Below, one piece after another: positions 54,126-62,423 of a stretch of 64,000 nucleotides of DNA. The translations under genes and the position numbers were made by a program. Position 1 is the first letter of the stretch. Each line of letters starts with the position of its first letter. The notes below the pieces were generated by a model, which did no database searches, was not told where the DNA came from, and saw nothing but the letters and a program-made list of their open reading frames with translations. The DNA comes from Candidatus Roslinia caecavium (GTDB taxonomy: Bacteria > Bacillota > Clostridia > Monoglobales > Monoglobaceae): positions 1 through 64,000 of the forward strand of contig CAJFTO010000011.1 of NCBI GenBank assembly GCA_904419955.1, written 5' to 3'.

Positions 54126-55883
54126 TTATACGAACTGGCTGTTATACAGCGAAGCGTAGAAGCCGTTTTGCGCCAGCAGCGATTTGTGGTTTCCGGTCTC
54201 GATTATATCGCCGTTTTTGACGACTAAGATCAGGTCGGCGTTTTTGATGGTCGAGAGCCGGTGGGCTATAACGAAACTGGTCTTGTCTTTCATAGCTGCG
54301 TACATCGCCTTTTGTATCTCCGCCTCGGTCCTTGTGTCTACGCTCGAGGTCGCCTCGTCCAATATCATGATGAGCGGGTCGGCCAGCATGGCGCGCGCTA
54401 TGGTGAGAAGCTGCATCTGTCCCTGCGATATTTGGGGATTATCGCTTGATATAACGGTCTCGTAGCCCTTGGGCAGGGTCTTGATGAAATGGTGACAGCG
54501 CGCGGCTTTTGCGGCGGCGATTATCTGCTCCATAGTAGCGTCCGGTTTGCCGTACGCAATGTTCTCAGCCACTGTTCCGCCGAACAGCCAGGCGTCCTGC
54601 AGGACCATTCCTATCATGCCGCGCAGATCCCGCCGCGAAAGACGCTTTATATCGACTCCGTCGATCGAGATCCTGCCGCCGTTTATCTCATAAAAGCGCA
54701 TCAGCAAATTTACGAGCGTGGTCTTGCCGCCGCCGGTGGGACCTACTATAGCGGCGGTCTGGTTGGGCTTGACTTCGAAGCTTATATCTTTCATAAGCGG
54801 CCGGTCGGGGCTGTATCCAAACTCAACGTGTTCGAAGCGCACGCACCCCCGGCTGATCCCATCGGGCAGAGGCTCGGTCGAGTCGGGGATCTCTTCCTCT
54901 TCGTCAAGAAGGTTAAATACCCTTTCGGCTCCGGCGAGCGCGCCTTGTAATGAATTTATCACGTATGAAAACATCGCTATCGGCTCGGCGATCTGGTTTA
55001 CGTACTGCATAAACGCGCTGACCGTTCCGATCGTCACGACTCCGTTTATAGCCATTATACTTCCGACAGCGGCCGTGGCTATCAGACCGAGCCTGTTAAG
55101 GAAGCGGATAAACGGATATATCGAATAGTTGAAAAATTCGGCTTTTCTGACGGTTTTGTACTGTTCCTTGCTGACCTCGAGCATATCGTCTATCGCCTCG
55201 TCCTGGTAGTTGAATACCTTGAGCACGGAGGCGCCGGAATAAAATTCCTCGGTCTTGGCGGATAGCTCGCCGAGTATCTTCTGGTTCTCAGCGAAGTAGC
55301 GGCGGCTCTTTTTGGACACGACGTTTGTGGCTATCGCCGCTATAACGATGGCCGTCAGAGCGATCAGCGTCAGGAGCGGATTTAGTATGAGCATCATGAT
55401 TATCATCATGCCGACGTTCATGATCGAGGTCACGAACTGCATAAGACCGGTCTGCATGACCTCCGACACCTTTTCGAGGTCGTTTGTGACGTGGCTCATT
55501 ATGTCGCCGGTCGAGTGCGAGTCGAAATACCTGAGAGGCAGTCTGGTCAGCTTGGCGTTTACCCGTTTTCTTAGCTCGTAAGTCAGCTCCTCTCCGGCGC
55601 TCGCCGCGATATATTGCTGGAGATAGGCGAGCCCGCAGCTCGCAAGTCCGAGTAAGAACAATATCAGCAGCGACGTTCCCGCGGAGCTTATCAGCGCGTC
55701 GAATACGCCGCTGAACGAATCTAAATTTTGCAGCGCGTTTATAACTCCGTCGATCGCCCTGCCGGAAAATATCGGCATAAAGGCGTACGTGGCGCAGCTC
55801 AAAACCGCCGATATGCAAATTATTATCAGCTTTGCTTTCTGCTTAGCGAATATCTTTAAAAGTCTTATAAGAGCGCCTTTCAT
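54126..55883 (-). CDS. ABC exporter half-transporter with canonical catalytic site (YheH/BmrD-like)
   Basis: 585 residues: six-span exporter membrane domain (about 1-320) fused to an ATPase. Walker A GPTGGGKTTLVNLLM, signature NPQISQGQMQLLTIARAML, Walker B PLIMILDEATSSVD with the catalytic Glu, and switch His in FVIAHRLSTI. It is read from an ATG that overlaps the TAA of the preceding half-transporter. The pair resembles Bacillus YheI/YheH (BmrC/BmrD) heterodimeric multidrug exporters; the substrate is unknown. Confidence 0.9.
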   Translation of the reverse strand: MKGALIRLLKIFAKQKAKLIIICISAVLSCATYAFMPIFSGRAIDGVINALQNLDSFSGVFDALISSAGTSLLILFLLGLASCGLAYLQQYIAASAGEELTYELRKRVNAKLTRLPLRYFDSHSTGDIMSHVTNDLEKVSEVMQTGLMQFVTSIMNVGMMIIMMLILNPLLTLIALTAIVIAAIATNVVSKKSRRYFAENQKILGELSAKTEEFYSGASVLKVFNYQDEAIDDMLEVSKEQYKTVRKAEFFNYSIYPFIRFLNRLGLIATAAVGSIMAINGVVTIGTVSAFMQYVNQIAEPIAMFSYVINSLQGALAGAERVFNLLDEEEEIPDSTEPLPDGISRGCVRFEHVEFGYSPDRPLMKDISFEVKPNQTAAIVGPTGGGKTTLVNLLMRFYEINGGRISIDGVDIKRLSRRDLRGMIGMVLQDAWLFGGTVAENIAYGKPDATMEQIIAAAKAARCHHFIKTLPKGYETVISSDNPQISQGQMQLLTIARAMLADPLIMILDEATSSVDTRTEAEIQKAMYAAMKDKTSFVIAHRLSTIKNADLILVVKNGDIIETGNHKSLLAQNGFYASLYNSQFV

Positions 55884-57613
55884 TATAAGTTATCCTCCAT
55901 ATCCAATTGGCTTTGCGCTATTTCACGGTAGACCGAGCAGGTATCCATAAGTCTTTCATGGGTCCCTATCCCGGCTATATCGCCCTCGTCCAGCACGACT
56001 ATCTGATCCGCGTCCATTATCGTGCTGATCCGCTGGGCTATTATGATAAATACCGAGTCTTTGATCTCCTCTTTCAGCGTCTTTCTGAGCAGAGCGTCGG
56101 TTTTGTAGTCCAAGGCCGAAAAGCTGTCGTCGAAGACATATACGTCCGGCTCCTTTATCAGGGCTCTCGCGATGGCGAGCCGCTGACGCTGTCCGCCCGA
56201 GAAGTTCTTCCCGCCCTGCGACGACGGAGCGTCGAGCTTTTGGGGAAGCTTTTTCACAAACTCGTCCGCCTGCGCGAGCTTTATAGCTCTAAGCATATCC
56301 TCTTTCGTCGCGTCCGGTTTACCTATATTCAGATTGTCCGCTATAGAGCCGCTGAACAGAAAACTCTTTTGGGGTATATAGCCTATCTTATCCCTCAGCT
56401 CGCTCTGCGGATAGTCGCGGACGTCTCTGCCGTTTACGAGGATACGCCCCGAATCTATGTCGTAGAGCCTGAGTATCAATTTCGCTATAGTGCTCTTTCC
56501 CGAGCCGGTGCTGCCGATGAAGGCGGTCGTCTTTCCGGCTTCGCACTTAAATGAAATATGGCTCAAGACCTTCTCCTCGGCGCCCGGATAAGAAAAACTC
56601 ACGTCGTCGAATACGACCGAGGGTTTATCCTGCGAGGCCGCGGAACGATCCGCTTCGCCGTCTGCGATCGACGGGCGCTTGTCGAGGACCTCCTGTATAC
56701 GCTGAAGGCATACCTGCATCTTAGGAACGGTTACGACCATCATCGCCGCGGTTATCATGTACGCGAGCGCCATTATGGCGTATTCGGTGACCGAGACTAT
56801 ATCCCCGACGTTCATCGAGCCTATTAGTATCTCTCGGCCGCCGAAGAAAATGACCGCTATCTCTACCAGTCCCATTATCAGCCAGACTACCGGGTTCAAG
56901 ACCGCGAATAGCTTGTTGAGCGAGATCATCCTGTCGGCGTAAGAGCGGCACGCGTCGTCGCAGCGTTTGTTTTCGTATCCGGAGCGGTTAAACGCGCGTA
57001 TCACCCTTATCCCCGCGACCGATTCCTTTATAACGGCGTTTATCTTATCCATTCCCGCCTGTATATATTTAGATATCTCGGACGATTTTTTAAATACGAT
57101 CACGGAGATCCCGAAAAATATCAGAATAAATATCAGGACTATCCACATAAGCGTTACGCTCGTCCTCGCGATAAGAACAATGGATACGAACAGCATCATC
57201 GGGGTGGGGATCACCAACTGCAAAACGCTCATGAGCGTCCTCTGTATCACCGCGACGTCCATCGTCGTCCTGGTCAGCAGCGACGCGGTCGAAAATTCTT
57301 CAAAGTCGGCGAGCGAGAGATCCTTCGTCTTTCTTATAAGCGAGTTCCTAAGCCCCAGCCCAAACCTCGCCGCGAACTCTGAAGCGAGATAACTTCCCGA
57401 GAGCGAGATCATAACGGTAACTAAAGATATTATCAGCATCTTAGCGCCTATGTTTATTATCGCGTCCATATCCGACGTCATGATCCCGTTGTCTATCATA
57501 GACGCGGTCAGCATCGGTATCGCCAGCGTTCCTATGGATTCAAGCAAAAGCGCCAGCAGAAGCGCCGCCCAAAGCGCTTTGTTTTTCTTTAAAAATAAGC
57601 TTAGCTGTCTCAT
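55883..57613 (-). CDS. ABC exporter half-transporter with degenerate Walker B (YheI/BmrC-like)
   Basis: 576 residues with a six-span membrane domain (about 15-300) and an ATPase: Walker A GSTGSGKSTIAKLIL, signature KNFSGGQRQRLAIARAL, Walker B DVYVFDDSFSALD. The catalytic Glu after Walker B is Asp and the switch residue is Gln in FIIAQRIST rather than His, which together mark a degenerate site as in asymmetric exporters. First gene of the operon, with GGAGG before the ATG. The regulator gene lies divergently upstream. Confidence 0.9.
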   Translation of the reverse strand: MRQLSLFLKKNKALWAALLLALLLESIGTLAIPMLTASMIDNGIMTSDMDAIINIGAKMLIISLVTVMISLSGSYLASEFAARFGLGLRNSLIRKTKDLSLADFEEFSTASLLTRTTMDVAVIQRTLMSVLQLVIPTPMMLFVSIVLIARTSVTLMWIVLIFILIFFGISVIVFKKSSEISKYIQAGMDKINAVIKESVAGIRVIRAFNRSGYENKRCDDACRSYADRMISLNKLFAVLNPVVWLIMGLVEIAVIFFGGREILIGSMNVGDIVSVTEYAIMALAYMITAAMMVVTVPKMQVCLQRIQEVLDKRPSIADGEADRSAASQDKPSVVFDDVSFSYPGAEEKVLSHISFKCEAGKTTAFIGSTGSGKSTIAKLILRLYDIDSGRILVNGRDVRDYPQSELRDKIGYIPQKSFLFSGSIADNLNIGKPDATKEDMLRAIKLAQADEFVKKLPQKLDAPSSQGGKNFSGGQRQRLAIARALIKEPDVYVFDDSFSALDYKTDALLRKTLKEEIKDSVFIIIAQRISTIMDADQIVVLDEGDIAGIGTHERLMDTCSVYREIAQSQLDMEDNL

Positions 57614-57669
57614 TTGATATCCTCCAAATTTGTTTTAGGTTATTATTTACTTTTAGCCAAACATCAACT

Positions 57670-57700
57670 ATAATAAACTATGAAGTAACTACACAGTCAA
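57670..57700 (-). promoter_or_regulatory. MerR-type promoter/operator of the ABC exporter operon
   Basis: On the minus strand TTGACT and TATTAT are separated by 19 bases, the long spacer typical of MerR-activated promoters. Within it lies an imperfect dyad: ACTGTGTAG and CTTCATAGT are 7 of 9 complementary across TTA. The MerR gene starts 35 bases away on the other strand, so it likely controls both directions. Confidence 0.8.
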
Positions 57701-57734
57701 GAGCTTTTTTAAAATATATAAAGGAACGAGTCTG

Positions 57735-58538
57735 ATGGATAACAACAGATATTTAAGGATAAGCGAGTTCTCAAAATTGACGGGAATAAAGCGGGACAAC
57801 CTGATATTTTACGACAGGATAGGTTTGATAAAGCCGGAGTTTAGAGCGGAGAACGGCTACAGATATTATTCGCATCATCAGATCGGAACGGCGGCGTTCG
57901 TATCCGGGCTTAGGTATATAGGCGTTTCGATCGACGAGATCAAAGGCTACGCCGATAAGCGCCGGCCTGAGAATATGCTGAATCTGTTCAGCGCCAAGAA
58001 AGAAGAGATAGAAAAACAGATACGTCAGCTCAGCGAGATCAGGGATACTATGCGGCTGTATATGGATATGGTTGAAGAGGTCGAAAACTGCGACACGGAG
58101 CGTATTTATATAAGGAGCGAACGGGAACAGCCGGTATTCCTGGGCGATTTCTTTTATTTGGGCGATTATAGCGACTACGTCGAGGCCTCTGCCGAGTTTT
58201 ACGAAAACGCGTCGGAGCGCGGGATCAATCTCAACGCGCCGTTCGGGGCGGTCATGGATATGGAAGATCTGCTAAAAAGACGGGTGGAGCAAAGAAAGAG
58301 GTTTTATCTGCTGACGCCGGGACTTGGCAACGCGACGAGACCGGCGGGGCGGTACGTCTGCGGATATATGCTCGGCGACTATATAAACCCCGCGCCGCTC
58401 TATAACAGGCTTTTGGATTATATCGAAGATAATAAGCTGACCATAGCCGGAGACGCGTACGAGGACTATCCGCTCAACGAGTTTACCGCGTCCAGGTCTG
58501 AGGATTATCTGCTTAGGATAATGATCAGAATCGAATAA
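57735..58538 (+). CDS. MerR-family regulator with a BmrR/GyrI-like ligand domain
   Basis: 267 residues. N-terminal MerR helix-turn-helix: LRISEFSKLTGIKRDNLIFYD, RIGLIKPEFRAENGYRYYS, FVSGLRYIGVSIDEIKGYAD. A coiled-coil dimer helix (about 80-115) follows, then a C-terminal domain (about 120-267) of the GyrI-like effector type that binds drugs in BmrR. Divergent from the ABC exporter pair; the 19-bp-spacer promoter between them is the natural target. AAGGAACGAG precedes the ATG. The inducer is unknown. Confidence 0.85.
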   Translation: MDNNRYLRISEFSKLTGIKRDNLIFYDRIGLIKPEFRAENGYRYYSHHQIGTAAFVSGLRYIGVSIDEIKGYADKRRPENMLNLFSAKKEEIEKQIRQLSEIRDTMRLYMDMVEEVENCDTERIYIRSEREQPVFLGDFFYLGDYSDYVEASAEFYENASERGINLNAPFGAVMDMEDLLKRRVEQRKRFYLLTPGLGNATRPAGRYVCGYMLGDYINPAPLYNRLLDYIEDNKLTIAGDAYEDYPLNEFTASRSEDYLLRIMIRIE

Positions 58539-58566
58539 AGCGGTCTTGTCGGCGGCCGTCCGCGCC

Positions 58567-58630
58567 TATACGCCTGTTTTGTTTATATGCGGCGTATACA
58601 GATTATAACGTGAAAGTTCCTTTTACGTTA
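58567..58630 (+). promoter_or_regulatory. Inverted repeats at the start of the GNAT leader
   Basis: TATACGCC (58567-58574) and GGCGTATA (58591-58598) are perfect arms across 16 bases. A second stem TAACGTGAAA/TTTTACGTTA (58606-58615, 58621-58630, one G-U) follows. A TTGTTT and TATAAC lie between, 19 bases apart. The elements could be a merR terminator, an operator, or leader RNA. Confidence 0.45.
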
Positions 58631-58707
58631 GCCTCCGGCAGGATCAAAGCGCCCGCGCGAAATTTTCCTCACATGGTATGCTCGGAAACGCGCATGGGCG
58701 TAATGAT

Positions 58708-58770
58708 CTCTTATCATTCCTTGCCCTGCGGATAAGAGAGCTTTCATACCTATTTGCGCCGACGCAGGGC
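58708..58770 (+). other. Candidate H-type RNA pseudoknot upstream of the GNAT gene
   Basis: Stem 1: CTCTTATC (58708-58715) with GATAAGAG (58731-58738). Stem 2: GCCCTGCG (58723-58730, inside the first loop) with CGCAGGGC (58763-58770). Both are perfect 8-bp pairings, directly adjacent, with loops of 7, 0 and 24 bases, the geometry of a coaxially stacked pseudoknot. It ends about 20 bases before the ribosome site. No known riboswitch family was recognised. Confidence 0.5.
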
Positions 58771-58809
58771 GGCGTAATGGAGATTATTAGGAAAGGGGAG
58801 CGCTTTTAT

Positions 58810-59403
58810 ATGAGTTTTGCGTCTGAAATTAAGACGAAACGACTTATTTTGAGGAAATTCACAGCCGAAGACAAAGAGGCTCTGTTCGAGATCCTCAGCG
58901 ACTTAGAGGTAAACAGATTTCTGCCCTGGTTCCCTCTGCGTTCGCTAAGCGAGGCCGAAGAGTTTTTGGAAAGGGAATACCTGAGTTTTTACGCTAAATC
59001 CGAGGAGGGATATAAATACGCGGTGTGCGATATTGAAAGCTCGGCGCCGATCGGCTATTTGAATTTAAGCGGAGGAGAAAGCCGCGATCTGGGTTACGGA
59101 CTTAAAAAAGAGTTCTGGAATAAGGGAATAATAACCGAGGCGGCGACTGCGGCGATCGAATTGTTTAGAAGCGAGGGCGTCGGCTATATAACTGCGACGC
59201 ATGATATAAATAACCCGGCGAGCGGCAGGGTGATGCAAAAGATCGGTATGAAATATATGTATTCGTACGAGGAACTTTGGGAGCCTAAGGGGTATCCGGT
59301 AACGTTTAGAATGTATCAGCTCAATTTAAACGCCGAGCCGGATTGGGTATACATGGGATATTGGAATACGCGTCCGAAACATTTTATTGAGGAAAACGTT
59401 TAG
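58810..59403 (+). CDS. GNAT-family N-acetyltransferase (RimJ/RimL-like)
   Basis: 197 residues. Acetyltransf_3 layout: IKTKRLILRKFTAEDKEALF, then LEVNRFLPWFPLRSLSEAEEFL, the acetyl-CoA region GYGLKKEFWNKGIITEAATAA near 95-118 and THDINNPASGRVMQKIGMKYM. Relatives acetylate ribosomal proteins or small amines; the substrate is open. The frame extends to 58678, but GGGGAG lies about 10 bases before the ATG at 58810 and homology begins there. A structured leader of about 270 bases precedes it. Confidence 0.85.
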   Translation: MSFASEIKTKRLILRKFTAEDKEALFEILSDLEVNRFLPWFPLRSLSEAEEFLEREYLSFYAKSEEGYKYAVCDIESSAPIGYLNLSGGESRDLGYGLKKEFWNKGIITEAATAAIELFRSEGVGYITATHDINNPASGRVMQKIGMKYMYSYEELWEPKGYPVTFRMYQLNLNAEPDWVYMGYWNTRPKHFIEENV

Positions 59404-59443
59404 ACTCAGACCGCTAAAACAAGAAGATTGTTGATAACGCAAC

Positions 59444-59472
59444 TTGACATGGCGAGCGCTAAGTGGTAGAGT
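59444..59472 (+). promoter_or_regulatory. Promoter of the ECF S-component gene
   Basis: TTGACA and TAGAGT spaced by 17 bases, about 70 bases before the start. Confidence 0.65.
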
Positions 59473-59544
59473 ATATAAAAAATCAAGCGCGTTTTGTTTA
59501 TTGGCGCGCGGCTATAATTATTTTTTGGGGCGGAGTTGATTTAT

Positions 59545-60060
59545 ATGAACAACAAAAGTAATCGTTATGGGATCGTAGACACGCGGAGTTTTATCAGAGC
59601 GTCTATGCTCGCGGCTTTGGCCTGCGTGCTTACGATGTTTCCACAGATACCTACGCCGACGGGCGGATACGTGCATTTCGGCGACTGTATAATATATCTT
59701 GCGTCCGCGCTTATGGGGCCGCTGTGGGGCGCGGCCGTCGGAGCGGTCGGGCATTCCGTCGCCGATATTATATCGGGACATGCGATCTTCGCGCTTCCGA
59801 CTTTTATCATTAAAGGTTTGGCGGGTTTTGCCGCCGGCAAGATCATGTACGGGCGCTTGAATAAGAAGAACTTCGTCCTTTCGGGTGTAGCGTGCCTTTT
59901 AATAGTGACCGTAGGATATTTTATAGCGGAGATCCCAATGTTTGGAGTCGAGGCCGCGGCCGTTTCTTTTATATCGTCTCCGGCGCAGTGGCTGATGAGC
60001 ATGGCGGCTTCGGTCATCATGATCCCCGCCGTGAATAAAATAGTCGGCGGCCGTATGTGA
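59545..60060 (+). CDS. ECF transporter S component (substrate unknown)
   Basis: 171 residues with about five to six membrane spans. The ARSFIRASMLAALACVLT-type start, FPQIPTPTGGYVHFGDCIIY, GPLWGAAVGAVGHSVADIISG and FALPTFIIKGLAGFAAG are typical of the PF07155-type vitamin-uptake substrate binders (for example pyrimidine or pyridoxine precursors). The ATPases and T component are not here, so it would share a common ECF module. The ATG at 59545 has CGGAG 9 bases ahead; a TTG at 59536 touches it and is less likely. Confidence 0.8.
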   Translation: MNNKSNRYGIVDTRSFIRASMLAALACVLTMFPQIPTPTGGYVHFGDCIIYLASALMGPLWGAAVGAVGHSVADIISGHAIFALPTFIIKGLAGFAAGKIMYGRLNKKNFVLSGVACLLIVTVGYFIAEIPMFGVEAAAVSFISSPAQWLMSMAASVIMIPAVNKIVGGRM

Positions 60061-60176
60061 GCTTTAATATAATATTTGCGTTTTTGATATATAGTCTTTT
60101 GCGAGCCTTCGCTTGTAAGAGACTTTTTATTTTTCTTGAGCTATTAAAATATTTTTAATTATTTCTTGTTTGCCTA

Positions 60177-60205
60177 TTGACAAAACTGTAAATTGCGTAT
60201 ATACT
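60177..60205 (+). promoter_or_regulatory. Promoter of the GntR/ABC operon
   Basis: TTGACA and TATACT with a 17-base spacer, a near-perfect vegetative promoter about 55 bases before the GntR gene. Confidence 0.85.
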
Positions 60206-60227
60206 GTATATATTAAATATATACAGT
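60203..60227 (+). promoter_or_regulatory. Palindromic operator overlapping the -10 element
   Basis: ACTGTATATAT and ATATATACAGT are perfect 11-bp arms around TAA. The site starts within the -10 hexamer and covers the transcription start. It fits autorepression by the GntR/YtrA-type protein encoded next. Confidence 0.8.
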
Positions 60228-60258
60228 TGTTTTTATATAAAGGATCGGAGGCGAGGTA

Positions 60259-60630
60259 GTGGATATAATAATATCGAATTCATCCGAGGCGCCGATATAC
60301 CGCCAGATATCCGAGCAGATCAAGGAGGAGATATTAAAAGGCGGGCTTAAGGAGAACGACGCGCTGCCGTCGATAAGGAATTTGGCGCGGGATCTTCGGG
60401 TAAGCGTGATAACCACCAAGAAGGCTTACGAAGAACTTGAAAAGGACGGGTTTATAAACAGCGTCGCCGGCAAAGGTTGTTTCGTGGCCAAGCAGGGGAG
60501 CGGCATGATAAAGGAGGCCGGGCTTCGGCAAGTTGAGGAACAGCTTTCAAAAGCCGTGGATACTGCCGTTATATACGGGATAACCGAGGATGAAGTTTTA
60601 GAAATACTCAGGCTGTTATACGATAATTGA
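60259..60630 (+). CDS. GntR-family regulator, YtrA type
   Basis: 123 residues: winged helix-turn-helix PIYRQISEQIKEEILKGGLKE, NDALPSIRNLARDLRVSVIT, AYEELEKDGFINSVAGKGCFV and a short C-terminal dimer helix (about 85-120), without a large ligand domain. This is the YtrA subfamily, which commonly represses an ABC transporter in its own operon. GGAGGCGAGG lies before the GTG. The palindrome just upstream is its likely site. The ABC ATPase and permease follow. Confidence 0.9.
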   Translation: MDIIISNSSEAPIYRQISEQIKEEILKGGLKENDALPSIRNLARDLRVSVITTKKAYEELEKDGFINSVAGKGCFVAKQGSGMIKEAGLRQVEEQLSKAVDTAVIYGITEDEVLEILRLLYDN

Positions 60631-60676
60631 CGCGTTTTACGCATGATTTAATATTAGCGCTTAGGAGGTTTAAAAA

Positions 60677-61564
60677 ATGAGCGAATGGATAATGGAGAAT
60701 ACGGACGAGGCCGTTATAAAGATAGAAGGCCTGAATAAAAAGCTGGGCGGGTTCAGTTTGAACAATATCGATCTTGCGATACCCAAGGGTTACATAACCG
60801 GGTTCATAGGCCGAAACGGAGCGGGCAAGACGACGACCATAAAGGCGATACTTAATATGCTGAAGCCGGATTCGGGGAAGGTCGAGGTTTTCGGGCTTGA
60901 CGCGGAGAAACACGAGGCCGAGATCAAGAGCCGGCTTGGGATAGTTATCGGCGAGAGCGGTCTGCTCGGGGATATGAAGGCCGGGAAACTTGCGAAGAAA
61001 CTTGAGAAGCTCTATGATAAATGGGACGATAGGCTGTTTAAAGAGTATACGTCGAGGTTCGGGGTAGATTTGGATAAGAAGATATCCGAGTTCTCGACCG
61101 GAACAAAAATGAAGCTTGCTATATGCATAGCGCTCTCGCACGGCGCGGAGCTGTACATATTCGACGAGCCGACGGCGGGACTGGATCCGGTTGTAAGAGA
61201 CGAGATACTGGATCTGCTCAGGGAAATAATCCGAGACGAGGATAAGACGGTGTTTTTCTCGACGCATATAACCTCCGATCTGGATAAGATAGCCGATTAT
61301 ATCGTGTTGATCGAAAGCGGCAGGATAGTGTTCAACTCCGAAAAAGACGAGCTTATCGAGGAATATAGAGTGATAAAAGGAGGTATGAGCGCCCTGACGC
61401 CCGAACTTAAAGATAAAACGCTCAGATACGAGGAGAGCGGCTACGGATTCAAAGGTCTTATCAAAGCCGCGGATATACCCCGCGGCGATCGGGGATATGT
61501 TATAGAGCGTCCGAACGTCGAGGAGATCATGCTTGCGAAATGGAAGCTCGATCGGGGCGAATAG
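60677..61564 (+). CDS. ABC-2 type transporter ATPase (YtrB-like)
   Basis: 295 residues. LGGFSLNNIDLAIPKGYITGF, Walker A GRNGAGKTTTIKAIL near 48, signature EFSTGTKMKLAICIAL near 133, Walker B LYIFDEPTAGLDPVV near 157 and the switch His in FFSTHITSDLDKI. AGGAGG precedes the ATG. It pairs with the permease downstream and is controlled with the GntR gene. Substrate not evident; YtrABCDEF-like systems respond to wall-active antibiotics. Confidence 0.9.
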   Translation: MSEWIMENTDEAVIKIEGLNKKLGGFSLNNIDLAIPKGYITGFIGRNGAGKTTTIKAILNMLKPDSGKVEVFGLDAEKHEAEIKSRLGIVIGESGLLGDMKAGKLAKKLEKLYDKWDDRLFKEYTSRFGVDLDKKISEFSTGTKMKLAICIALSHGAELYIFDEPTAGLDPVVRDEILDLLREIIRDEDKTVFFSTHITSDLDKIADYIVLIESGRIVFNSEKDELIEEYRVIKGGMSALTPELKDKTLRYEESGYGFKGLIKAADIPRGDRGYVIERPNVEEIMLAKWKLDRGE

Positions 61565-61617
61565 ACTTTAAAGGTCCGAGCCGAGAGGTTTAATTAAGAT
61601 GAAAGGGGATATTTGTA

Positions 61618-62211
61618 ATGGCTAAAGAAATGAGATGGCTGATCGATTTTAATATATACCGCGCGAGATTCGGCGTGATATTTCTGATAATTTACACATT
61701 GATATTTACGGCGTTTACGACCGTTATAATAGAACCGATGGTCGCGATTTTCTGCGGATATATGTTTATGCCGGTGAAGAAGAACAGCGAGTTTTTCTCA
61801 ACGCTGCCGCTTAGAAGAAAATCGGTCGTTTTATCCGAATTTCTATGCGGCGATATATTGTTTATAATAACGATGGCGCTGAGCGTGCTTCTTAGGGCGA
61901 CCGACGCGTATTTTGCGGGCGAGGCCGTTTGGCGGACAGTGGCGGCGGAGCTTGCGACAATGACGGCGGGTTCGTTTTTGACGATGTCGTTTGTGATGGC
62001 GCTTCTCTATCCGCTGATGATCAAGTTTCCGGATAAGCAGAGGATATTTGTCGTCCTGGTCATAGTTATGGCGGCGATGACGGTTCCGATCGTATATGCG
62101 CTCCCGTATGCGACTCATATTCTGGTAATTGTAATGGCCGCCGCAGGGATCGCGGTTCAGGCTTTGGGGATCATGATCACGCTTAAGGTCAGCGAGAACG
62201 AGATAATTTGA
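61618..62211 (+). CDS. ABC-2 type permease
   Basis: 197 residues, about six hydrophobic segments (starting FGVIFLIIYTLIFTAFTTVII and ending with AAAGIAVQALGIMITLKV). The FSTLPLRRKSVVLSEFLCGDI segment between spans 2 and 3 is the usual cytoplasmic loop of small ABC-2 permeases. AAAGGGG precedes the ATG. It is the last gene of the GntR operon and is followed by a terminator. Confidence 0.82.
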   Translation: MAKEMRWLIDFNIYRARFGVIFLIIYTLIFTAFTTVIIEPMVAIFCGYMFMPVKKNSEFFSTLPLRRKSVVLSEFLCGDILFIITMALSVLLRATDAYFAGEAVWRTVAAELATMTAGSFLTMSFVMALLYPLMIKFPDKQRIFVVLVIVMAAMTVPIVYALPYATHILVIVMAAAGIAVQALGIMITLKVSENEII

Positions 62212-62220
62212 TATAGTTTT

Positions 62221-62252
62221 GTCCATGGCGCTTAAGTCATGGACTTTGTTTT
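62221..62252 (+). terminator. Terminator of the GntR/ABC operon
   Basis: GTCCATG/CATGGAC stem of 7 bp with a 10-base loop, then TTTGTTTTATTT. Confidence 0.8.
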
Positions 62253-62423
62253 ATTTGGGTTTATTATAAAAAAGAGTATATTTAAATTAAATGGAAATTT
62301 TTAACTCATATATAAATTGATACTTGCGTTGGTATAAAATCTGTAAAAGAGCGTAAATTAAAGATAACATAAATTTCAATCTTAAGATAATTTTGAAAAT
62401 GATTTAATACCAGGAGGTCAATT

